From positions 682,001 through 746,000 of the forward strand of contig NC_063258.1 in assembly GCF_019578655.1 (NCBI RefSeq): a stretch of DNA of 64,000 bases. The letters run 5' to 3'. The notes under the pieces are model-generated. The model made no database searches and had not been told where the DNA came from. It saw nothing but the letters and a program-made list of their open reading frames with translations. Positions within the stretch are counted from its first letter, which is position 1; each line of letters starts with the position of its first letter. Positions 1 to 13,490 of this stretch are shown piece after piece. This stretch comes from Ricinus communis (taxonomy: Eukaryota > Streptophyta > Magnoliopsida > Malpighiales > Euphorbiaceae). Position numbers and translations under genes: made by a program.

Positions 1-356
1 AAAAGTATGCATGTGGTTTGACTGTTTTTCAACTTTAAGTACCTCATTTTTCTCATGACACATTACTATACGTGGTTTAGTCCATTAGCAAAACTAGGTA
101 TATTGCCATAATATTGCTATTTTTTTGCTGATATGATGCCACATATTCCGCTGACATGAGTCACTTTTTTACTGATGTGGCACTGATGCAACATAAATCC
201 TTTTCTTCTACCATGTAAGCGCCACATCAGCAAACTAACCGTGCTATGACAATATACTTAAATCTATTAATAGACTAAACTACAAGCGTCAATTTGTCGA
301 GAAAAAACCACATGTTTAAAGTTGAAAAAGGTCAAACCACAGGCATTTTTTTGTAC
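1..356. mobile_element. MITE-like element with long terminal inverted repeats, in an intron of the WDR75-like gene
   Basis: The two ends are imperfect inverted repeats. The left end reads GCATGTGGTTTGAC then TTTTTCAACTTTAA, and the right end (about 313-345) reads TTTAAAGTTGAAAAA then GGTCAAACCACAGGC. The complementarity extends inward: a block near 77-115 (GTGGTTTAGTCCATTAG) mirrors one near 245-285 (TTAATAGACTAAACTAC), so most of the element could fold into one hairpin. There is no coding capacity. The extreme left end, and so any target duplication, is outside or at the edge of the window. It lies in an intron and is presumably removed by splicing. MITE class is inferred from structure; the superfamily is not assigned. 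Confidence 0.7.
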
Positions 357-945
357 TTTCCCTTATTTTTTACTTGTATTTTGGTGCTTTTCTGAATTTC
401 TTCATAAATAAGAAAATTCATATCCTCTTGGTTAACTGATCTTTGCTTAATCTCTTGTTTTAACTCAACTTTCTCTATATTTTATAGTATCCCTGTGTAA
501 CTCGTTCTTTTTTCTTAAATCTCTTATCTAGGTCCATAGTATCTTTCACTGATTACATCATTGAGAAATTCTTTAATTTCTCTCGAAAGCTCAACACCCT
601 TGGTCTATAATGAATTCTAGATCACAGTTCTTATTAATGTATACCTAAACCTGCTCTGGCTTAGCTCCATAATTTCTGCCTCAATTCCCTTAGCATATGC
701 TATGCGCTTCAATATGCTAGCTGAGTTGAACTTGTAATTAGTTCAGTTAGTAAGATCCTTCTTAATGGGCTCTTGAATAATGTTTTCACTTCAGTGTTCT
801 CTAGTTGAATTTTCTTCTTCATATTACCTCTCGGTCACTCTTCATACTTCTTTTGGCATCCTATTTATAAATTGGGTCTTGTGTAATTTATTCTGGTTAT
901 CTAAACTAATTGATGTTCTGCCATTTGCAATTTTTTTCCTTGCAG

Positions 946-3900
946 AAAAAAGCCAATGACAGCTGCTGCATTTTCTAATGATGGTTCTGTTCTGGCCGTT
1001 GCAGCTGAAACTGTTATTACATTATGGGACCCAGACAAGAATATTCTTGTAGCTGTACTTGGGGAGACAGACACGGTGATTCGTTGAAATCCTGAAAATC
1101 ATTGTCTGACATGCATTATATATCATGCAAGCACAGAAACATGTGTGGTGAGGTGTAGGTGTGCATACATGCTGTGCATGATACACATCAGTATCTCCAT
1201 GTAACTCATAATTGTTTGTTATATTCCTTCACCATACAAGAACAAAAGTGTGGTTCCTTCCTTACTCTTAGGTTCTCTGCGTATTGGTAGCTTTTCCATC
1301 ATTAAAGTGTCATTTTTCACCTATGACATATCTGCTGGAAATAACAAATAACAGTCTCATTTTGCTTATAAAGTATTATTCAACGGTGTAGTTTGAGGTT
1401 ATATATATGGGAATTAATAGTGTGAAAGCTTTGACACTATCCCACTGTTTAAGCAAGAAAGTAGAAGCATTTACCAAGTAAAGAAATAACAAACTTGTCA
1501 TGCGTGCCTGAAGAAACCAAAAGTAAAGGTTTACAGATATATAATGATGCTGAAATAAGTATAGATATAGAATGTCGCTGGAATGAATTGCTCTTTGACA
1601 ACGTAAAGGCTTTACATAAGGCATGTTTAGTTTTATTATTACTGCTTTGTTCCATGTTACTGCCAGTTAAGAATATATGTTCACTATCTCTCACTGTGTA
1701 GTTTATGCCCTTCTTAATTATATTTTATGCCACTTCTTGCAGCCAATTCGGACCCTCTCATTTGTTGGGAAATCTGAGTATCTTGCTTCTGCATCTTTGG
1801 GTTCAAAACCACAACTTTCTGTTTGGAGCATGTCAAAGCTTTCTATGTCTTGGTCATATAGGCTTCATGTAGAAGGTGAAATCTCCTTTTCTTCGAGATG
1901 AAAAATTTTCTACTTTTTAGCAACTACTGTGTTCCTTCTTTCCAATTCCTGGAATATCGATATTCTTGTTGTTCCTGCTTAAATAGTAGCCACTTTTTCT
2001 TTTGTTATTTTTCCAATTGATACTCTATGTGATAAAAAGTAAAAGGTGTGCTTTAAGCTGTCAGAGTATGATTACTGACATTGAGGACTGCCAGCAAGGA
2101 AAAAGGCATGTACTGCATTGGAAATATGTGTTGTAATGTTCTCATGATATGGCCTTGGGTTGTGCAGTTGTGCTAGTCTAGCAATTGAGTAATCCTTTGA
2201 ACTTCAGTTGGTTAATCTTGGTACCACATGATTAACTAGTGTGGAATGCGTTATTCGTAGCTCTGGTTTATGTTTGTTTTCAGCATTTTGAATCATCTCA
2301 CGTAAAGCTTTATTTAAGTTATGGAAAGGTGATACTTTTCCATTGCAATCACCTGCTTAGTGGGTGATTATAAACTCTCCATATCTCTTTGTATATTAGA
2401 AAATAGATAAAGCCATATAAATTATTCATTTTCTCTTTATCTGAAATGTTGTGAGAATGGGTTTTTTCTGTTTCTTTTCTACTTATTTGAATTCTTATTT
2501 GATATCCATATTTCTTTACTAAATTCTAGTTAACCTGAAGTCGTGTTACATTAATTAGAGCTATGTTGTCAATTCAATCTGTGCAATGAAATATTTTCTG
2601 TTACATGCTTTTGTAAGCCACATGACAAAAGCATAAAACATTGGCTTTCATTTATTTTTGTTATTATTATTTCTTGGACAATGCAGAGGGAGTTACTTTC
2701 ATGCAATAATTATGTAACTGGAATCAATCTGGTTGTTGTTTGACTTAAAGCTATGTATGTATTCTGCAGCTATAGCCAGCACAGCAGCTGCATCTTGTTT
2801 TGCTGCTCTGATCCTCCTTCCTGAATCATCTGCATCCAGTGAAACATTTGGATCAAGAGATGGAGTAATTTTATTTTTCAATGCAGCAAATCCAATCCCG
2901 ATGGCTACCTGGTTGGTGAATAAGGTAAGATTAATTCTATTTCCAGCCACATGCATGGTTAAAATCTAATTGATCGGGGGCCTCCAATAGGTTGTTTCTC
3001 TTTCAAGTCATATAAAACTTGACTGTCATTGGCCTTTTATATTAGCTTTTGCTTGCAGTAATCTTCTTTTTTCACTTGGTTGGATAGCCTGATAATTACA
3101 CCTGATTACTGGGGTCATTAAAACTGGCTCGATTTTGTATTGTAAATAGTTAAAACCTCCACCAAACAGCAGAAGAATTTTACTACCTTAAAAAACATGT
3201 AAGGTTAGGCATTATTCAGGTGATAAAATATCAGTGCTCTAAACATGAGCTTATTTTAAATGTGCTAATCATTAGAAGCTCTTCTGGAGTAACAACTTCT
3301 GCAATGGTCGAGTGGCAGTGTAGGCTGATTATTAAATTTTTTGACTACAGCATATTTAATGCGTTATTTTTCATTTTCTTATCATGTTTAACTAAAGAAA
3401 GATAAAAAATTACATTATTCTCTAGGATTTAGAATTAGTGAACAGAAAAAGGAACATACCATGTAAAATCTCCCCCTGCACTCACTAATTTCCTTTTTCT
3501 GTTATTTTTTTTTTCTTCTCTCCCTTTGTTTAAGAGTTCATTATAATGAAATAATGCCTAAAGATTAATGGCATGCTATGGCTTATCTAATTCTCTCTAC
3601 CGGCGCTATAACATCAAGAACTATCTAATTCTTTTGCATTGAGGCTGAACTAGTCAACACCTGCGTGATACGCTGACTGATATTATGTGTGCGGTATAAT
3701 TGAAAGAAATATATAAACAACATTTCAATGCCTCATATAATGAATGTTTTGAGTTTTCAGATAAATAATATGGAAAGATCATCTTCTTTGCCTAAGGTTT
3801 GTCCACATTTCTATTTTGATTTTGAGAAAATACTGGTTGTAAAAATCATTCGGCTACTGATTTGGGATAAGTAGTCTGCTTTACATTTCTATTGCTGGAA

Positions 3901-5740
3901 ATTGGTGGATGTCTTTTTCTTTTGTTATATTTGATGAGATTTTACCCAATTATGTTAACAGGATGGAGAATTTGACATCAAGTTTTAAAATTATTAATTT
4001 TGAGTAGCCTCTTAGTTTGTATATGTATGTTTAATTAACCATTTAGTTATGATGGTAATAGGAATCATCATGGTATTATAAAAATTTATTTAAATTAAAT
4101 TGAACTTAAAAGAAAGAATTTATTGTAAAATAACTTGAGTTGAAGGTTCAGAGGGAAAAAAGTAATAAAAGTGAGTAGTAGTGATTAATAAAAAAAATTA
4201 ACTAACTACTGTTGTGTATTAATATCATTCTTAAATGCACATGGTTTAACACACCATGTAAATAAATATACAGAAGAGCAAATGACACTTATTAACAAAA
4301 TAATGTTGACATTTGCATAGTTCTATAAACAGGAAATGCTACATGGTAAGAAACTTTTCCTTTGCTTTTGTACATTTTATATAGATAGTGAATCATAGTA
4401 GAATGACAGGGTATTCTAGAATGACTTTGTATTCTTCTGGTCAACTATCCATTTGTGCAGGCCAAGGGAGGGGTCCTTGCTTTTCTTCAATTAAGTCAAT
4501 CTTCTTCTGTAGAAGGAACGTTTGATGCGATTCCACCTAGAGAGTTGCTTGCGTACATGAATGGGGATCATGAGTATGTCCTATTTGACCCACATGGGAA
4601 GGAAGCTCATGAACTTGGCACATCTAGAAGGGATGGTGTCCTTGATCTCGAAGAAGCAGGTGAGGCTTTTAATAATTTTGCAGTCCCTTTTTTATGTTAA
4701 TATATCTTTTGATTTCAGACTCAAGTTTGGCATTAAGTTTTTGTATTAGATAAGTAGTTACATAAAACACCTTGAATTTCAAGTATAGTTTCAATTTAAA
4801 CTGTAAAGTTTTAGCTATACTAAATGAACTCTTGAACTGTGATGATGATTTTAATTGAAGTTGAGGAGTTAGATGGTATTAAGTGAACCTTAAATTTGTA
4901 AATTGTTTGCCACATCAAATACTATATTATTCTAAACCACTTGTCTTTGGACAGCAAAATGACTGCTGCCAGAACATCTGATGTATAGACATAGTGCTAA
5001 ATTTGGTGTATAAATCAGAGTAAATGCGAAAGATAACATGTAATTATCAATTCATATATATATATATATACGAATTTTTGTGTTATGTATAATATGTATT
5101 GTTTGTAACCATAAAATTATAATGTAAATTGTTTCAAGAAAGAACAATTTTACCGCCTAAAGTAACTTCAGATTAATACTATTAGTAGTTAGTGATATGT
5201 TTTCCTTGCAACTACTTTAACTTAATCATTTTGGGGTCAAAATGCAGTATCCTTCAGTTTGATTCTTTCTTACTAATAGCTAAAACTGAATGGGTTTCTG
5301 CAAGTCCTAGCTAATAAGAAAGGGAAAGCTACTTTATCGTTAGTTGCAGACTGTTTTCTTTTTCTTTTTCATACCTTTTGTATATATATACATGTCAAGC
5401 GAGTATTTGCTTTGTTCAGTTTATGTTTTAATTAATAGCAGGAAAAACAATATAATTCATTTTAAAGATTAAATGAGAAGATGATATGCATTGATGATCC
5501 TAATCAGCAGTTCTTTTTCCTTTGTTTTTGTCAGGGAAATTTGGGTATGCATCTATTTATGGGGAACTACCAGAGTTCGACTTTACTAAAACTCAGGCTT
5601 CATCGGTTCCATCTGTACCATCTGAGAGGCCATGGGATACCATATTTAGCGGGTCATCACATAATCTTCCACCCCTAACCAAGCTGTGTTCAGCATTTCT
5701 GGAGTCATTGTTGGAAAAGAGGACCTCTGTTGTGGAGTGA
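946..5740 (+). CDS. WDR75: WDR75/Utp17-like WD40 ribosome-biogenesis protein, C-terminal part (5 exons, 5' truncated by window)
   Basis: Five exons join in one frame: 946-1075, 1743-1875, 2770-2924, 4461-4659 and 5535-5740 (stop TGA). All introns are GT-AG. The exons encode a WD-repeat blade (AAAFSNDGSVLAVAAETVI, then LWDPD), a second block starting PIRTLSFVGKSEYLAS and containing LSVWSMSKL, then GDHEYVLFDPHGKEAHEL and a C-terminal segment with FGYASIYGELPEFD and SGSSHNLPPLTKLC. This order matches plant homologues of human WDR75 and yeast Utp17/Nan1, subunits of the t-UTP/UTP-A complex of the nucleolar small-subunit processome, needed for rDNA transcription and early pre-18S rRNA processing. 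The N-terminal beta-propeller exons lie to the left of the window. All visible exons are open, so the gene looks functional. Family assignment is from remembered conserved motifs, not a search. Confidence 0.85.
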
Positions 5741-6700
5741 TGTTAGATACCAGTATGCGAATATGACTAGACACGACACCTCTGGAGTATCAGTCAATTT
5801 AAATTCATCAGCTACAGTAGCAAACCGGATGCTTCTCGGTTACAGGTATTATATTGTAAATATTGCTGAAAATTATTTGGAGGCGCATGTGTCATATTTA
5901 TGAGAAAAAATTATGTCAAACCGAAGGGCCTGGTAATAGGCTTCAGAAATTTTGGTAGGGTATAAATCATGTGATGAACTTCACAATTGCAGCATAACAT
6001 TCTTCAGAATTAGCATTACAACAGATGTTAGTAGGAAAGATATCTCTGCTGCTTACAATGGTAGGATCAGCAATTGTTGTAAAAGTTAGATGGAGGGATA
6101 AAATTGCCATTTTAATGATCATTTTATCAACTGTGATCTTTTGTCCATCTTTAACATTAAATGTTTTTTCATGTATTGTGTTTCATATATTATTTGTTTG
6201 ATATTTATCAAGTATTTAAAGAATTTTTTTTTGAATATTGTATCATCTGAAGTTTATGATAAATTATGGCCAAATTGCATATTTACACCTCAGAACTTTG
6301 GTACTTTTTAGTTTAATATTCTAATTTTTGCGTAACTTGTTAGTTTATTATTTTAACAGGCACATCCAGTAATATTTTAATATTTTTTGATACGTGTTTT
6401 CATTAAATATGTCAAATATGTATTTTATAAAAGTATTTAAATATTGTTAGAAAATAAAATTTAAGCGAGTGTTAGAATTAAATTCGAAGTTAAAGCTGTT
6501 TAGATATTGAACTAAAAAGAAGCAGGTGTTTGTTAGATTAGATTAAATTGACTGATCGGTACAAATTCAGATTCACAAATATGCTTATAAAATAAATATG
6601 CATTTGGCGATAAAATAATGTAAAAAGCTATAATGGGAGGCATTAATAACTCAGATGTGTTGCTTGGATTGCACTTTGTCAGTTTGTCAATTTTGCTATC
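5741..6700. other. 3' flank of the WDR75-like gene
   Basis: Non-coding. The first few hundred bases probably hold the 3' UTR; the AT-rich stretch after about 6150 offers several near-upstream-element-like sequences but no single decisive polyadenylation signal. No open frame longer than about 70 codons. Confidence 0.4.
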
Positions 6701-8238
6701 TGATTCAATAAAAGACTCGACTCAGTTTTAGTAGCCTTCAAATCGTTCGTCTGGAAAACTCGAACCGGTAACAATGTTTAGTAATCCGAGTTACAGATTC
6801 ACCGAGTCAACCTACTCGCAAACCTGCACCACATCTAGTCAATAAGGGCTGAGGTTCCACAACCCAATTCTTATATCAATGGACTCCGATCCAGTGTACT
6901 GTGGACCAGAGAACCATGATACACGTGTGCAGACTGTTTCTGCTTCTCCACTTTTGTTTTTTTAACGAAATTATACAATGTGGAGAGTTTTTGCCTGCTT
7001 CACTTAGTTTTTTATAAATTGTATAATATGGAAACTTTTATTCCATTTCTTGAAATTATAGTATAGTAAATCTAGAAAAACTAATAATATGTTAAAAATT
7101 AAATATTGAATAAACTTTTTAAATATTTATAGAAACTAATTGTTTATTTGTGAGTTATACAACTCTTGCAATAATTTCAGTATCACTATTTTTTTTTATT
7201 ATAATGTGTGTTTATTTTTTAAAATATTTAAAAATAATAAAAAAATTAAATATTTTTAATATTTTTGTTATTTTTTATATTTTTAAATTTTATTTATACA
7301 ATAAAATAAAAATTATCAATAAATTAATAGAAAAATTAAAAAAAATTATACATAAACTTGAATTCTAGATGTTAATAATAAATACACGTGTCAAAATAAA
7401 AATTATATGCATTAGAATACAGTAAAACATGTCAAAAATTATGTTATATCAGTTACATATTAATGCATTTTTTTGTTCATTTACATGTACTAAAATTGTT
7501 CATTTTCTATATGTATAATATATTCATTAGATACTATAATAATTATTCTTTTATTTATATATTCATTATTTGTGAACTTAATATTCATTATAGTTAATGT
7601 TCATATTCATTTTGTTTAATGTATTATTCATCAGTATTAATATTAATGTTCATTATCCGGTATTACACCGTCCATTATCTGTATATATAATATTCAACAA
7701 TGTTTTTAAATAAAAATATCAATTACTTATGAAAGTTTTCATTATTTTTGTGATGGATATTGAATTTTTTTATGTGTAATATAAACATTCATTATTTATA
7801 GGCATAATATTCATTAGTTTATATTAATAATTCATTCAAACATGCATATATAATATAGACAATATATAAATCGTCTTTCATACACAGTTAGTAAATAAAT
7901 AAAGAAAATCAAACTAAAGTTACATTACAAATATTTATATTGTGATACATATATGTTTTGAACAAAATTAAGTTAGCAAACAATTAACAATTAAAATTTA
8001 AATAATAAACATTTAATCCATATTTAATGGACATAAGTTAAGTTAATGAATATTTAATACAAATTTAAGAAATATAATTTTTTTTTAAATGCACGCCAAC
8101 TTCTTATGCACGTTGTATTAATATCTGAGGCACGCGTATATCTAAATTAGACCATGTAACTTCATAGATTGAAATCCATGTTATAATTTATCTCCATAAC
8201 CCGTCACAAGTCTTGCATGCTTTTACTGTATTAACCTC

Positions 8239-8274
<36 letters not shown>

Positions 8275-11050
8275 CTACTTGTGATATATATATACTTTTT
8301 TTCAATAAAACTACTTGTGATATAATAATAAAAAAATGATGGTGGTAAATATCATTATATTATTGCTCTTCGGTAAAAATAAAAACAGATATGATATATT
8401 CTTAAGTTTGCATCCCACGAGCAAAGTGAGCATAAGACACTTATTTTTGCACCCATCGTAGTTAACGTGAGGGTTGATGCAATTGCATATTTCAACTCTA
8501 GTCTAATTCTCTTGATTTGTAACTAAAAAGTTCGACACTCATTTTTCGAATTTAGATATCGAAAAAATTATAAAAAATCCAATGATGAAAGTTACTGCTT
8601 TTCTCGAGTCTCGTAAGGTTGAAGACGAGCAAATTCTAGTTAGAATTGAGAATAATCGAACTAAAATTGCTTTTCTAGAATCAATTTGGACCTAATTGGC
8701 TGAAAAAATTAAATTTAAGAGGTAAAATGATAATTTTTACTAGTTTAAGGACTAAACCATAAAATATTTTAAAACATGTTTTACCTCCTAAGCCGATCGG
8801 CTTAATAATTAGCACTGCACATAGTTGATTTGTCTCTATGCAGTGTCGATTGGTCTAAATATCGAATTTTTACATCGTTTTTTAGTATTTTTCACTTCAA
8901 ACGACAAAATAAATAAAAATACATCTTCTAGAATGTTTTCTTGATAATTATTTGTCCTAATAATATTTTCAGTATTTATCGATAATTGTCATTAAATATT
9001 TTTATAAGACCATAAACTAAGTTTTTTAGTATGGATATTTATCAAACAAATTAGAATATATATAGGAGTCTCTAAGGATTCTTTAAACCTTTCCTTATAA
9101 ATAAAAAAAGAAACCCTAAGCTTAGGAGAGACAATTTTCAGCAAAATGATAGTGAGTTTTTAGCAATACATATACTTACAAAAATGTGGTATTGATCCGT
9201 CAGCTGGAAGCGAAAGAACCTATCTTTACGATAAAACACAAACCTTAAACACTCTGCATTTCTACCCTACTTTCGATTCAACTTCCTCCTTTACTCCTGA
9301 GACTCAAAGATCTCTATAATATGGTGATAATCCGAGAATTTTAAAGCATCCACATCATCATTTTTCTCTTCTCTTCTAATTCTTTTATTATTTTTTCTTA
9401 TTTTCTTGTTAGAAACATGTTAGAATTTTATGGTTTCTTTCTATGATTGTTATTTCTTTTAATGTTATATATATATGCATGTTTCTTGGATTTTGAAATA
9501 GATAACTTTTACGTTCTTGGGTTTTTAAATATGATAATATGACTTTATTGGATTTTAAATCTGATTAGTTAATGAGAAAGTAAACATAATTTATTTATAT
9601 TTCTATGTAATTGAATTAGATTTTAGGGTTATATAATTGAAATTTGGAAACTATCTTAAATATTATATTTATCTAATGTATGTTATAATTTCTTAAGGTT
9701 TGTATTATTTTTTAGTTAAATTTCATGTTATTTATGCTTCTTATTTCATTTTACATGTTTTGATTGATTTTTTTAACTTTTATGCATGTGAAATCGGCTT
9801 TTGAGTGCGATAAACTGAAGGAAAATCACAAAAAGATCATCTAAAGCCCTAGAGCCAATCGACATTACATATCTTGGCTTCTAATTTTTAGATTTTTAAT
9901 GTATTTTGACGATTTCATGTTCTGTACTTAGTTTTTAGGTAATTATTTTTTTTTTGTTTTTTAGTTGTAGGAAGGGTTGTAATAGCTATATTTAGTTTTT
10001 TTGCAATTCTATTTTTGTTTTATGCCTGTTATATGTCAAATTACTGAGTTGTGATTGTTTAATTAAAACTAGACACATAAACTCTAGGTTAAAAATTGGA
10101 TCCAACATGAAAATTTAGTTCATTAGGTTAATCAAATGGTAATTGGGCTAAAACTAAAATCAATATAGACCTAGTGAGTTTTGCCATATTTTAATTATAA
10201 TTTGACCATATTAGATTTAAGATCACACAATTAGGCCTTATACATAATTGACTAGAAAATTAGGTTAATAACTTTAAAGATTAGTTGGGCTATAATAAAA
10301 TTGGCTAGACTTAGATGGACATCATATGCTGTAGTGTTTGATGTGTATAAATATTATGTTGTATTTATAGAGAATAATCTATTAAACCATAAAATTAAAG
10401 ACATACATACACAAATAAGGAAGTTGGCTTTCAGATTCATTTCTCGATTTGTGACATAAGCTTCTTTATGGAACCAAAAAACGTTACTCATTAATAAAAA
10501 TTTTCCGGTCATCCGGATGGCGACTCTCATCTTCACGCTAGCTTTTGTGACTAGTTAGCGTGTTTCCAACTAGGTTGAAGAATCTTACAATACTGTAGTC
10601 ACTAAAGACATTTAGGTATGCGCCAAAACCGTCGCCCAAAAAAAGATATATTCTTTTTATTTTTTATTTCCTTTTAAGTGAAAAGTAAAAATGTTAGTAA
10701 AGTATTCAAATAAATCGCCTATCATAAAGTCAGAGACGGAGTTAGAAATTCAGAAAGGAAAAGATGTATTGTTTTTATTTTTAAAACAATTAAAGGGACA
10801 AATAAAAAGAAAATATTGAGAAGATTTTAAAAATCTTAAAGTATTTTGACCAAAATGAAAATTTTAAATTTATAGGGAATATTTTACAAAATTTTGAAAC
10901 TTATATAGAAATCTTTTTTAGAAAACTTAAAAGTTTAAAATTTTAAAATGAAAAAAGTCTAATAAATATAAATGAAATTTTAAATCTTTTGAAAAATGAG
11001 ATTCTAAAAGAGGGACCAAGACGTTATTATTTTTTCTTTTTTAATTCCTT
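6701..11050. other. AT-rich intergenic region, no gene recognised
   Basis: No credible coding exon. A less AT-rich island at about 6710-6930 has no open frame of note. Segments near 8400-8850 and 9060-9340 look like non-coding transposon or LTR sequence because of their base composition and a TATA-like AT block followed by ACCCTAAGCTTAGGAGAGAC, but no paired LTR, primer site or target duplication was found. A short palindrome (CACGCTAG ... TTAGCGTG) lies at about 10536-10562. Confidence 0.4.
8239..8272. repeat. (AAT)n microsatellite
   Basis: About eleven consecutive AAT units, uninterrupted. A likely length-polymorphic marker. Confidence 0.95.
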
Positions 11051-11052
11051 GT

Positions 11053-12130
11053 CTAAAGGTTACGATACCAACAAGTCCATCTTGAACTTACCAACCTTCC
11101 AATATGTTCTTTTTCTTTTCTTTTTCAACAAATGTTTTTTATATTCTAAGAAGGAATCATAGAAAATAAAATATAAAACTGATCTATTAGTCCGTAAATA
11201 AAATCAAAATTACTTTACGAATCTGTGACAGAAAACACAGAATTACATTATTAAAAAATATTAAAATATTATAAAAATATACATCTAAATATTTTTAAAT
11301 TATATTAAGAAATTAAAACATTAGACTCACTAAATTTTTAAAATTTAAAAATATAATTTTATCTTTATGAGTACTTCTGGGTATGATGAATATGGCCGGC
11401 GTATCCATTTAGTTGGGTGTTCCTCACCTTTCAAACTAAGTGAACCCTCTGAAACTGTGAATCAAAGTTTATCATAACCATTCGAGTAAGTCAAAAAACA
11501 GGAGTACCCTTTCTCCTTTCTCTTTGCTGTCTGGCATTGCCTTCATTATGAATTAATATTTAATTAACTTGCTATTTATTTTGTGCTGGAAATTTAAATT
11601 TTGAATGTGAGATTTTTATTTTTTTACTTTCATGAAAAGGATTTTCCTCTCTCTTTCAACATACTACTATACTAATGATACCTACTCTTAAAAAAAGACT
11701 TAGCTCTGTAGATTTCTTAAGTTTTAGTGGGTCAAATTAATTGAAATATATCTAAATTAATATAATGATTTTAGATGCTTACATGATCTGAGGTTGTAAT
11801 TAAATAAATTATATGGGTCAAAATTACTCGATTATTTATAATTTTTTTAAATAAATTATCATTATGGTTTATAAGATACTGAAGCATTTCATTTATAATA
11901 TGAGTTAATATTCAATAGAATAAAAGTTCAATTATTTTATCTACTTTTTTGATTTTTTTTTAATTTTTGTAAAAATTTGTATTGAGCTATTTAAATTTTT
12001 TCGTAGTTATGTATATAGTGTGATATAATAATTCATCAATTATTTATAGGATTAAAATTATAAATAAAATTATGATAAAATTATTGATTGAATTAGATTA
12101 ATTAATAATTAATTCTATTAAGATTAAGAA
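11053..12130. repeat. Segmental duplication block, copy 1 (non-coding)
   Basis: This block resembles 46207-48310 in the same orientation. Matching landmarks come in the same order: GGTTACGATACCAACAAG (11057) with GGTTACAATACCAGCAAG (46215); a TTTAGTTGGGTG ... CTCACCTTTCAAAC tract (11408) with TTTAGTTAGGTG ... CTCACCTTTCAAAC (47487); GTGAATCAAAGTTTA in both; and a shared AAATAAATTATCATTAT tract (11850 and 48052). Copy 2 is longer because of insertions. No coding function is apparent. The order relative to the two SCPL genes supports one large tandem duplication. Confidence 0.75.
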
Positions 12131-12565
12131 TGTATTGAATTAAATTATTTATATATGAAACCACAAAATTCTAAACAATTGTAAAAAGATAATAGAAATC
12201 CTAAGTTACTACGTGATTGTTGAATGTTGATTAATGATTGTACAACACGTGCTACAATAGGGTACACGTGCCTATTTCCAGTCACCCAAAAGCATTGCAT
12301 GCCTTGTTTATTAAATGTTGTTGATTAATATGGGCAAGTGCGAACTTCATTTTAACACTTTTTCTTGAAGGGATTATTATTCAGCTAGGGATTATTAATA
12401 GCATCTTTTTTATTGCTAAATTTATAAATATCTTGTTAACAAACAACTATTATTTAGCACCAAGGAAAAGAAGTGCTAGTAAATTCTTTAGTTAATTCAT
12501 AATAAAATAATATTAATAATAACTCTAGAGGTCCAAAAATATACATAAAACATAAATTTATATTT

Positions 12566-12605
<40 letters not shown>

Positions 12606-12978
12606 CTTATTTATTTTACATAATTAATCAATCATAATTTAATTTTAAATTTACTTTTATAATAAATTAATTATTATTTCTATTTTTATATTTATATTCA
12701 CCATTTTATATCATTGTTAAAAATTAAAAAATAGAAAAAATTATCAAAAATTATTTATTGTCTTAAAATAATATAAATATTTATTTTATGTTTCTAGTTA
12801 AATTAGGATCAAATAATAATTAGAAAGATTAAAATTAGAATTGGCTGCAATCATATTTAAATTGTAAATATATCCATTTATTTTATAAAAGATTTTAATA
12901 TTTAAATAAATATTCAATTTTAAATATTATATCAACTCACAATTCTAAAAATATTTATTTTTATTTTAAATTGAATAC

Positions 12979-12980
<2 letters not shown>
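12130..12980. other. AT-rich spacer with a long (TA)n run
   Basis: Contains a 37-bp TA run at about 12568-12604 and otherwise very AT-rich DNA without open frames or recognisable elements. Confidence 0.5.
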
Positions 12981-13016
<36 letters not shown>

Positions 13017-13490
13017 ATGTTTTAATATTATTTCCTCTCTCTTGCATAACATATTCTATAGGTCTTAAGCTATTTTTCTTAATCTTTAGAGAATTAATCA
13101 TTTTAATAATATTCTCTTACTGTTTATATAAAATATTATATTACAATTTTAGCACTTTAATTATAATATACAATTATTTCACATCCTTCCATCCTTTTGA
13201 ATTCTTCTTCATAATTTTTACTTTAGATAAATTAAAATTTTAATATTATTTTCTCTTCTATATGGCAATATTATGTGAATGTTAAGTTATTCTTTTAATT
13301 CTTAGAGAATTAATTAATTTAATATTTTCTTACTATTTTATATAAAGTATTATATATAATTTTAACACCTTAATTATGATATATAATTATTTTACATATT
13401 TATATCTTTCTGAAATTTTTTTCATGACTTTCACTTTAGATTATTATTTTTTTAAGTAGTATATCTATATATATATATATATGAAAGCAA
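12981..13490. repeat. Repeated AT-rich units behind TA runs (Helitron-5'-end-like)
   Basis: A TA run at 12982-13010 is followed by AAAGCAATGTTTTAATATTA. A second related unit runs from about 13235 to 13465, and a third TA run at 13464-13483 (TCTATATATATATATATATG) is followed by AAAGCAATGTTCTAAACAT. The unit is about 235 bp: the tracts near TCTTAGAGAATTAAT and TTTTCACTTTAGAT recur at that spacing. A related copy starts at 29108 (TA run, then AGAGCAATATTTTAATATTA). TC plus a TA run is compatible with Helitron 5' ends, but no end can be fixed. Confidence 0.5.

Noticed and set aside
1495..1701. 68-codon open frame in the first intron of the WDR75-like gene
   Set aside because: The flanking exons (ending 1075, starting 1743) join in frame into the family sequence without it; it has no splice sites in phase.
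7150..7368. 72-codon open frame rich in Ile, Lys, Phe and Leu
   Set aside because: Product of AT-rich composition; no domain, no exon signals.
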